A DNA stretch of 5,099 bases. Source: Globobulimina sp. (Eukaryota > Foraminifera > Rotaliida). Position 1 is the first letter of the stretch, and every line of letters begins with the position of its first letter. This document shows positions 1-5,099 of this stretch, in pieces. A program made the position numbers and the translations under genes. Location: positions 1 to 5,099 of the forward strand of contig PIVH01000727.1 in the NCBI GenBank assembly GCA_003354225.1. The letters are read 5' to 3'. The notes under the pieces are model-generated. The model was not told the DNA's origin, did no database searches, and worked only from the letters and a program-made list of their open reading frames with translations.

Positions 1-6
1 GACGAC

Positions 7-70
7 CTGAAAAGCAGCTACAAATAGTATCAATTGGTGTAAGTGTTAAACAGATTGTATTGAGCCATAC
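7..70 (-). other. Candidate 64-base intron at the end of the MATE gene
   Basis: On the minus strand the sequence after the IKRII codons reads AA|GTATGG and, 64 bases on, GCTTTTCAG|GTC. There is a pyrimidine-leaning stretch before the AG and TTTAAC and TTGATAC as possible branch sites. The size is like that of the intron in the right-hand gene. If spliced, the in-frame stop at 46-48 falls inside the intron and the coding region runs off the left edge. If not, the protein ends at 46 with GSIQSV. The sequence alone cannot decide. Confidence 0.3.
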
Positions 71-1514
71 TTTATTATTCGTTTAATTCGTAGTTTTGAA
101 TGCGAGACTGCTTCATCCCAATTAACAAAACATTTGAAATGAGTAAACATAGCAATTACAGCCAAAATATATCCAAACGTGACAACAGACCAAATACTAA
201 GGGAGGCCAAAACAATTTTATCTCTCCATCTCAAATAAAACAAATAAGAATTTGTATCGGAATCCCGATGAGATATTGGCATATCGCTAAAACGATAGCA
301 GCATATTTCGGAAATCCCAATCCGCGATAAATACACGCTAAAAAATAAAATATATTATATGGAATCTGGAAAATAGCTCCAATAATTAATAAATCACCGC
401 ACAAATGAACAACATTAGCATCTCTTGTCCATATTTTCGGTATGTTGTGTCGCGCAAAAAATATGATGCAAAACAATGTGAGTAATAATAGCGAATCAAA
501 GTAGCAAAATGCAATTTTCGCAGATTCTTTTGATTTATAAATATTTGCCTGACCGATATAATGACCCACTCGAATCGCAACAGGTGCGCATAAACCAATT
601 GTTATGACTCTGCCAAACGAATTAATTTGTGTGGCGATAGCAGTCGCAGTCAACGCAACGGAGGTATCGACAGTTATAAATCCTGTAAATAAGACTACTA
701 ATTCTGTGATCCACCAACTTGATGCGGTTTGTATTAAGCCGGGAATGGATAATTTCAAATAAATATAAATACCGTTTTTCCATTCAAATATGTCTTTCAA
801 TGGCAATATTACAAAAATATATGAATGTCCTTTGTAACAAAGCATGGCAATGACCATTAATAAAGCAATTAATTGAGTTAAATCGACAGAGACTGCAGTC
901 CATAAATAATTATATTGCAGCCAATCAACAAATAGATAATTTATTAAATAATTTGAAGCAGCGCTCATTGTAAATATTATCATTAACTCTGTATTATACA
1001 TTAAGGGACGACACACTCTTTGCACAATCATTAAGAAATTAGTTAGCCACAAGAAAGGTATTAAGCACCGACAATACGACGAGATAATATGACATAAATT
1101 TGGTGGCTGGCCAATAGCACATAAAATATCACCACTATAAAATTGTAATATTGATAAGGGGACCAAGCCAATAATGGAAATTACTAAACATTGCTGGCTA
1201 TATAATGATATTAAATATTTCGATTGCAATTCATTATCATTTCCAATTGCTTGCGGAATTAATGTTTGTAAACCTAATGTTATGCCCCATGCAAACGACA
1301 ATGCAGTAACATTTGTGAATATTCTAGCTAACCCTGCTCCTGCCATTAATTCTGTTGAATTCTCACCATAATGACCAATAAATGTAAATGAAATTGCAGT
1401 CGGTAAGAATAACATAACTCCACATGTTGCAATTTTTAAAAACATTCCAAATATTATTGATGCCTCTTCAAACGAGGAACCACTTGATACGGATTTAACT
1501 AACGAGGATTTCAT
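46..1514 (-). CDS. MATE-family multidrug/organic-cation antiporter, with a frame break near the 3' end
   Basis: MATE carriers export organic cations or drugs across the plasma, vacuolar or organelle membrane in exchange for H+ or Na+. The ATG at 1512-1514 opens a frame of 427 codons ending in TGA at 231-233. Family landmarks occur in order: FIGHYG (residues 45-50), SFAWGITLGLQTLIPQAIG (73-91, replacing the usual GQA-type motif), IGQ (134-136), LIP (151-153), NYLFV (192-196), WWITEL with the TM7 glutamate (E271), RVGHYIG (315-321), YRGLG (396-400) and IGIP (416-419). The frame stops inside or just after TM11. The -1 frame (stop TAA at 46-48) supplies TM12 (around IVLASLSIWSVV) and a VNWDEAV tail typical of eukaryotic MATE C-termini. 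Bridging 222-241 as a 20-base intron gives about 482 residues, a usual MATE length. A one-base deletion is the alternative. I am sure of the family but not of the join or the substrate. Confidence 0.9.
222..241 (-). other. Frame break in the MATE gene: candidate 20-base GT-AG intron or one-base indel
   Basis: Read on the minus strand, this segment begins GTTTTA and ends GGAGAG. Removing it joins ILI to a new Tyr codon and then KIVLASLSIW in the -1 frame, which carries TM12 and the C-terminal tail. Among the GT and AG dinucleotides I could find between the conserved YRGLG region and TM12, this is the only pair whose removal restores the frame. It gives about 19 residues from GIP to the TM12 Trp. 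From memory the family has about 20, against 26 if a single base is simply missing. An intron of 20 bases is exceptionally short, so a true frameshift mutation or a sequencing indel in the nearby TGTTTTATTTG run remains quite possible. Confidence 0.4.
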
Positions 1515-1568
1515 TATTTATTTATTTATTTAGTGCATAAAGTTTTTTACTCCAAACTCAAGCATCAC
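1515..1568. promoter_or_regulatory. 54-base divergent spacer with (ATTT)4
   Basis: This is the only DNA between the ATG of the MATE gene (minus strand, 1512-1514) and the ATG of the membrane-protein gene (plus strand, 1569). It must therefore hold both 5' leaders, and the core promoters must lie within it or overlap the genes. It contains four ATTT units (1516-1531). On the minus strand these put an AAAT run directly before the MATE start, an A-rich start context common in AT-rich eukaryotes. No TATA box or known factor site can be assigned with confidence. Confidence 0.45.
1516..1531. repeat. (ATTT)4 microsatellite
   Basis: Four perfect tandem copies of ATTT lie immediately upstream of the minus-strand MATE start codon. 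The tract may act as a poly(dA:dT)-like promoter element or be a simple slippage product. Confidence 0.8.
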
Positions 1569-2354
1569 ATGTTTGCGTTGTTACTTAATCTCCTGAAACT
1601 TGGTGCCATTCACAATCTCTATTTACTTTGCAAGACGTTTGCGATTAATAATGTGGAGCAATCCCTGCTTATCCCAGCTCAAATCCTCATAATGGTGAAT
1701 ATGTATCGTTGTATTTTCCCGCTTCGATATACGGGTAATATTGTCCTTCATGATTTGGCTGCGAGTTCGATATTTTTGACCAGATTACTTGCCACATTCT
1801 CCGAAATTGCTTATATTTATCAGTTAAGCGCTGTGTGTCGCGATTTGAATGATGGTAATATTGCATGTATCGATATGCTGTCGTGGTTGATGGTGATTAC
1901 AGTTTGCATCTCTCAGTGTTTTGTGTGGACAGCAATTCTTAGCAAACGATGTGGCTTTTTTTTTTGGGAAGAAGTTGGATGGGGCATTATATATGGAATC
2001 AACACAGCAATCAATGCTTATTTCTTATTTGGTTGGAGTACCAGTCATAAACTTGAATTTGGAAAGAAAAATGAATGCATTGTGGTGTCAACTATTTTTG
2101 GACTCTTTTATATTCCGTGGCAGCTTATATTTCATCTTCCTTCTTTATACAAAGATATGTTGGAAGAAGAAAAGCTTGTTTTTGCATCTGCAGTACAGTT
2201 GAATTGGTACAATGCTCTGTTTATTCGAAATGCCAGTCTCAATCCAAAAGATTGGGGAGGAGTGGTCGGTGCTGTCTGGATGACTGGATATTGGGTTGGC
2301 ATTTCTTTTTGGATGTTCAGAATCATTGAGGTCTATAGTTTGTATAATGACTGA
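1569..2354 (+). CDS. Polytopic membrane protein of unknown function (about 261 residues)
   Basis: I do not recognise the family. The frame is open upstream to 1503, but the first ATG is at 1569, so I use it. The earlier GTG at 1533 is not a likely eukaryotic start. Hydrophobic spans lie at roughly residues 2-22, 32-50, 66-86, 103-125, 136-155, 170-190 and 230-250, giving six or seven helices. The segment at 45-86 looks constrained: MYRCIFPLRY, then LHD, then SSIFLTRLLATFSEIAYIYQ, with Arg, Asp and Glu placed in or next to membrane. A FFWEEVGW motif follows at 130-138, and Trp residues are frequent. A ten-T run (1956-1965) encodes part of this motif and is prone to indels, but the frame is intact across it. 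The gene ends in TGA. Its codons are richer in G and C than those of the two genes to the right. It shares a short divergent spacer with the MATE gene, which could mean co-expression, but that is inference. Confidence 0.8.
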   Translation: MFALLLNLLKLGAIHNLYLLCKTFAINNVEQSLLIPAQILIMVNMYRCIFPLRYTGNIVLHDLAASSIFLTRLLATFSEIAYIYQLSAVCRDLNDGNIACIDMLSWLMVITVCISQCFVWTAILSKRCGFFFWEEVGWGIIYGINTAINAYFLFGWSTSHKLEFGKKNECIVVSTIFGLFYIPWQLIFHLPSLYKDMLEEEKLVFASAVQLNWYNALFIRNASLNPKDWGGVVGAVWMTGYWVGISFWMFRIIEVYSLYND

Positions 2355-2500
2355 CTAGTACATTATAAAATAATTAATAACCTGCTTTTATGTTTATATC
2401 AGACACTCCAATGTGAAACAGTGTTTTTATACAGAAGTGAGCAAAAACTTTTCATGGCAGCTGATTCAACATCAACTTTTTTCTCGGATATGCGCATCAT

Positions 2501-2513
2501 AATTCATAATTAT
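2501..2513 (+). repeat. Direct repeat AATTCATAATTAT, copy 1
   Basis: This is the first of two identical 13-base copies, with starts 36 bases apart, upstream of the cysteine-rich gene. In such AT-rich DNA it may be chance, or it may be a paired promoter element. Confidence 0.6.
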
Positions 2514-2536
2514 AATCCATAAAAATAGATAACAAC

Positions 2537-2549
2537 AATTCATAATTAT
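2537..2549 (+). repeat. Direct repeat AATTCATAATTAT, copy 2
   Basis: This is the second identical copy, ending nine bases before the ATG at 2559. Its position places it in the 5' leader rather than in a core promoter. Confidence 0.6.
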
Positions 2550-2558
2550 TATTTAAAA

Positions 2559-3425
2559 ATGACAAGCAAAAGGGATTTACAAAATAAAGAAAGCAACCAA
2601 CCATTAAAAAAACAAAAAACAGATACAACCAATCAACCAATTCTTGATTCAAAACAAGCAATACAAAAAATATTAACAGACCCAAGTGATTATAAAAGAT
2701 ATGAAAATATTTATCAAACTCTATGTAATGTTTTGAAATTCGACGATATTGGTATATTTTCACAAATAGCTCTATTTGCAACAGGTAATATTGAAACATG
2801 TAATTTATGCAATAGAGAAATATTAGAATTGCAAAGTGGACCATTCAATTCAACATATATGAGAAACAAAGGGAGAGATGGCACACATTCCTGGATTTCT
2901 GAGCATATTTACTGTGTTAATTGTGCCAACAATGTGGCAGATGACAATAAAGAACCTGGTGATTATGAAAACGATAATGTTTTTTTTCATTGTGAATCAA
3001 CTCAATGTAAACCAGGATATTATCCAAAGACAGAAATTATAGAATGTGATTCTTATATATTAGAAAGGAGTGTTCATTCAATTTGTAAAGAATGCATTAC
3101 CAATATTCCTCTAACTATCTGCAACAATGGTTGTGGCAATTACTTGCATGGAGGAAAAGGGCCTACTCCCGACATTTTTTTATCGTATGAGAGATGTGAT
3201 ACTTGTAAGCAAATGATATGCCCTAATTGTAGTAATCAAGCCATTCATCCAGATGCTGAGCCAGAAGATTTAAATGATACTTCATGCGATGGATGTGGAG
3301 AATATATTGAGTGTTATAATTGTGCAAAGTGTAGTTGTTCAGCATATTTTGGTGGATACTGTGATTTAAAAATTTGTCCGGAATGCAAAGAAGATGATTA
3401 TACAATGCAGAGCATTCATTGTTAA
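2559..3425 (+). CDS. Cysteine-rich, probable zinc-binding protein (288 residues)
   Basis: I cannot assign a named family. The ATG follows an A-rich context (TTTAAAAATG) and is the first Met of the frame, which ends in TAA. The N-terminus (about residues 1-50) is polar and lysine-rich, with a PLKKQKTD patch at 15-22 resembling a nuclear localisation signal. A short helical part (41-75) follows. From residue 81 the protein is built on cysteines, 26 in all. The pairs are C81/C84, C119/C122, C145/C150, C176/C179, C188/C192, C213/C216, C221/C224, C243/C246, C252/C255/C258/C260 and C273/C276. The spacing C-x2-C-x4-C-x2-C (213-224) and C-x2-C-x5-C-x2-C (243-255) suggests zinc ribbons or cross-braced fingers of RING or treble-clef type. 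A complete canonical RING or PHD pattern is not evident. There is no signal peptide or membrane segment. Zinc binding is inferred from spacing. Nucleic-acid binding or a ubiquitin-related role is possible but unproven. Confidence 0.8.
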   Translation: MTSKRDLQNKESNQPLKKQKTDTTNQPILDSKQAIQKILTDPSDYKRYENIYQTLCNVLKFDDIGIFSQIALFATGNIETCNLCNREILELQSGPFNSTYMRNKGRDGTHSWISEHIYCVNCANNVADDNKEPGDYENDNVFFHCESTQCKPGYYPKTEIIECDSYILERSVHSICKECITNIPLTICNNGCGNYLHGGKGPTPDIFLSYERCDTCKQMICPNCSNQAIHPDAEPEDLNDTSCDGCGEYIECYNCAKCSCSAYFGGYCDLKICPECKEDDYTMQSIHC

Positions 3426-3433
3426 TGCAGAGC
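3404..3433 (+). repeat. Ten-base direct repeat AATGCAGAGC across the stop codon
   Basis: AATGCAGAGC occurs at 3404-3413 and again at 3424-3433, so the repeat unit is 20 bases and the stop TAA (3423-3425) lies at its edge. It looks like a small local duplication that may have reset the C-terminus of the cysteine-rich protein. Confidence 0.5.
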
Positions 3434-3474
3434 TCGTTGACTGTTGACCATTTTTTCTTAAAGTTTTTTTCACT

Positions 3475-3500
3475 AAGATTTAGAGTAAACTATAAATCTT
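3475..3500 (+). repeat. Inverted repeat AAGATTTA / TAAATCTT
   Basis: A perfect eight-base inverted repeat (3475-3482 and 3493-3500) with a ten-base loop sits in the 109-base spacer upstream of the PPR-like gene, after two T-rich runs. It could be a weak RNA hairpin, an operator-like site or chance. With one G:C pair per stem it would be unstable as RNA. Confidence 0.4.
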
Positions 3501-3534
3501 TTAAATATTGAAAACAGCGAACTCTAGTCATCCC

Positions 3535-5099
3535 ATGATACTCAAGAATGTATTCAAAAGAAGCTTTAATGTGAGCAGCCAGAGCTTGACAAATCATTAC
3601 CTATGGTCACAACGATGGTATTGTTCATTAATAAATGAGTATGTATCATCACCTCCAAACAATCCGGAAATTCCAAGTTTATTTCAAAGATTATTTTCCG
3701 ATGGAATATTACGAGAAACATTTGAAGAAACATCCAGTAACTTTTTAAATGGTTTACATATAATAAATAATTATGATAAATACAGAGATAAGTTCCAAAT
3801 ATTTAATGATTTTTCAAATGATACAATATGTTTAAATGAGATGATATCATATTTAATAGAAAATGCATACAGCGATGACTTATATGAGTTTGTATTATTT
3901 TGTGATGAATTAAATTTATTTAACTTAATAACACCCAACAATATGGAAAATATTCTGGATACATTATTAAATTCGGGAAGGACCCACGACACAATTAATA
4001 TTGGTCTGAAATTTAAACAATTATTAACACCATCAATGCATGAAACCATTGGTATGGCCATATGTTCGACGCCATGGATTAATAAATTGCATCATTCATT
4101 ACATTCTCCCATTATTATGTGGTTTAAAATTTTAGTAAAACAATACGTTTTTTATTTCAATAATAATAAAGATTTATTAAATATTGATTGGTTCGATGAT
4201 GATCACAATCAAGAAATGCCTTTAATACGTCCGAAATTTGAATCATTTTTCATTTACATCACACATTTATTGGCACGAGACGGTGTTTATAATGTTTGCA
4301 CAGAAATATTAAGAATTATTGAACCAATGATAATCACTGTTAAGTAAAGTGTGAATTTTCACGAAATTAATTTTGAGAATTTATAAGAATTATTGTTTTT
4401 GCTCTATTTATTAATAGTTTAAGTCCGTAACATTGGAATATGGTATAATGGGAATGTATGCATATTTGGGTGATGTAAATAATGTGGAATCCATATTTAA
4501 ACAGCAATTATCTGTTAATAAACGATCGGTGACTTTATTATCAATGCATTTATTGATGGTGGCACATTTAAATTGTTTTATAAATAAGAAACATATAAAT
4601 AGCGATATCGATCAGCAACATCAGTTAACAGATATTTTGTCAGATATCTTATTATCGTTTCCATCATTTAACATATCACCGACGCGAATAACGTATGATT
4701 TATTAATAAATGGTGGCTCTTTATCTGATAATAAAGAATTTATTTTGGATCAAATACATAATTTATCAAATTTAATGATTCCCAGCGGTACAAAGTTTGC
4801 AATGAATCAAGATCATAATTTATATTTTACTCTGACATCGCGGACTTTTGTGGCTTTAATATATCCATATATTGAAAATGATAAATTAAACGATGCCGAA
4901 ATATTATTAAAAATGATAAATGATTATATTCCGATGAAAAGTCAACAAAAAAGACGGGATTGGAAGACAATGGAAACCAAATTCATCGAAGAATCAATAA
5001 GTTCGATTGAACCGTATATATATTCATTCCAACAGGATTTTATAAATATATTTCCAGCACAAAAATGTAAAACATTATTAAAACCATTATATTCTTTAA
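3535..5099 (+). CDS. PPR-like helical-repeat protein, probably mitochondrial; one intron; 3' end beyond the window
   Basis: PPR proteins bind organellar RNA and control its processing, stability or translation. I start at the ATG at 3535. The frame is open a little further upstream, but only from a TTG. The N-terminus (MILKNVFKRSFNVSSQSLTN) has Lys and Arg, Ser and hydrophobics and no acidic residue for about 30 residues, as in a mitochondrial presequence. Exon 1 (3535-4338) gives 268 residues. After the intron, exon 2 runs open to the window edge, giving about 493 residues so far. Two-helix units of about 35 residues resemble PPRs: 100-134, 135-168, 269-300 (VTLEYGIMGMYAYLGDVNNV), 355-390, and most clearly 407-440 (TFVALIYPYIENDKLNDAEI). 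The repeats are degenerate, as in fungal and protist PPR proteins, so another alpha-solenoid class is possible. AT content is high, with many TTA, AAT and ATA codons. Confidence 0.7.
4339..4423 (+). other. Intron in the PPR-like gene (acceptor at 4417 or 4423)
   Basis: The exon 1 frame meets TAA at 4345 and again at 4384. A new frame is open from 4418 to the window end and starts in a good PPR-like helix. A phase-0 donor at ACT|GTTAAG (4339) with acceptor AATAG (ending 4417, 79 bases) or TTTAAG (ending 4423, 85 bases) joins the frames. The GTAAAG site at 4344 does not fit the phase with either acceptor. Intron features are the pyrimidine-rich TTGTTTTTGCTCTATTTA stretch and TTAAT words usable as branch sites. 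Acceptor 4417 adds two residues, Phe-Lys, before SVTLEYG. A frameshifted pseudogene is less likely, given two stops and splice-like borders. Confidence 0.65.

Larger units (their letters stand above)
2355..2558 (+). other. Intergenic leader/spacer with short upstream ORF and direct repeats
   Basis: These 204 bases separate the membrane-protein stop from the cysteine-rich gene's ATG. They are AT-rich with no exact AATAAA. They must hold the 3' end of one gene and the promoter and leader of the next. A 22-codon ATG-to-TAA frame (2454-2522) could act as an upstream ORF if the leader begins before it. The 13-base word AATTCATAATTAT occurs twice just before the start codon. A TTTATATCAG string (2391-2400) resembles a splice acceptor, but no coding exon joins to it. 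Confidence 0.4.

Noticed and set aside
231-336. Programmed -1 frameshift or stop readthrough in the MATE gene
   Set aside because: No X-XXY-YYZ slippery heptamer lies in the zero frame before the TGA. Readthrough in the same frame stops again soon and lacks the NW tail, which sits in the -1 frame.
386-598. Minus-strand frame of 70 codons inside the MATE gene
   Set aside because: It lies in another frame over conserved MATE segments (RVGHYIG to YRGLG) and shows no independent signal.
1174-1371. Plus-strand frame of 65 codons antisense to the MATE N-terminal half
   Set aside because: It is an antisense shadow over conserved TM1-TM3 MATE sequence.
1533-1568. GTG start extending the membrane protein by 12 residues
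   Set aside because: GTG is not a usual eukaryotic start, there is no ribosome-binding site, and the first ATG at 1569 already begins at the first hydrophobic span.
1921-2329. Overlapping alternative frames (plus 1921-2202, plus 2075-2329, minus 2132-2326) in the membrane-protein gene
   Set aside because: They are shadows of the main frame, which has coherent membrane segments across the same bases.
2391-2400. TTTATATCAG as a splice acceptor joining the membrane-protein gene to a further exon
   Set aside because: The sequence after it has stops in all useful frames and no plausible donor preserves the C-terminus. At most it is a leader splice site.
2497-2844. Minus-strand frame of 115 codons overlapping the start of the cysteine-rich gene
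   Set aside because: It lies antisense to a better-supported coding region. Its Phe, Leu and Tyr richness is the mirror of A-rich coding sequence.
3508-3534. TTG start extending the PPR-like protein by nine residues
   Set aside because: It is not an ATG, and the ATG at 3535 gives a clean mitochondrial-type presequence.
3771-4061. Minus-strand frame of 96 codons within the PPR-like gene
   Set aside because: It is an antisense shadow of exon 1 with no recognisable motif.
1-5099. Bacterial or phage origin with an operon
   Set aside because: There are no Shine-Dalgarno sites, the frames require introns or breaks, and the right-hand gene has a presequence-like N-terminus and PPR-like repeats.

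Overview
The window looks like a compact, AT-rich nuclear segment from a unicellular eukaryote, either a protist or an early-diverging or yeast-like fungus. I cannot name the lineage. The evidence for a eukaryote is that there are no Shine-Dalgarno-like sites before the starts, the start contexts are A-rich, and two genes need GT-AG introns or frame breaks to make sense. The last gene also has the look of a nuclear-encoded mitochondrial helical-repeat protein. Genes sit about 55 to 205 bases apart, and no gene-free stretch exceeds 300 bases.

Layout from left to right. (1) Positions 46-1514, minus strand: a MATE-family multidrug/organic-cation antiporter. Its reading frame breaks near the 3' end, at 222-241, and the twelfth membrane segment and the conserved Asn-Trp tail continue in the -1 frame. 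The break can be bridged by a 20-base GT-AG segment or by a single missing base. A possible normal-size intron near the left edge (7-70) could carry the tail out of the window. (2) Positions 1515-1568: a 54-base divergent spacer with four ATTT units. (3) Positions 1569-2354, plus strand: a polytopic membrane protein of about 261 residues and unknown family, with visibly higher GC than the genes to its right. (4) Positions 2559-3425, plus strand: a protein of 288 residues with 26 cysteines, mostly in CxxC pairs, and a basic N-terminal patch. It is probably a zinc-binding protein, possibly nuclear. (5) Positions 3535 to the right edge, plus strand: a PPR-like helical-repeat protein with a plausible mitochondrial presequence and one intron of about 79 or 85 bases. 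It is incomplete at its 3' end.

Nothing ties these four genes into one pathway. They are two membrane proteins transcribed divergently, followed by two unrelated soluble proteins on the same strand. I see no RNA gene, mobile element, CRISPR array or phage-like module. The points most worth a second look are the MATE frame break with its 20-base candidate intron, the unclassified cysteine-rich protein, and the unclassified membrane protein.
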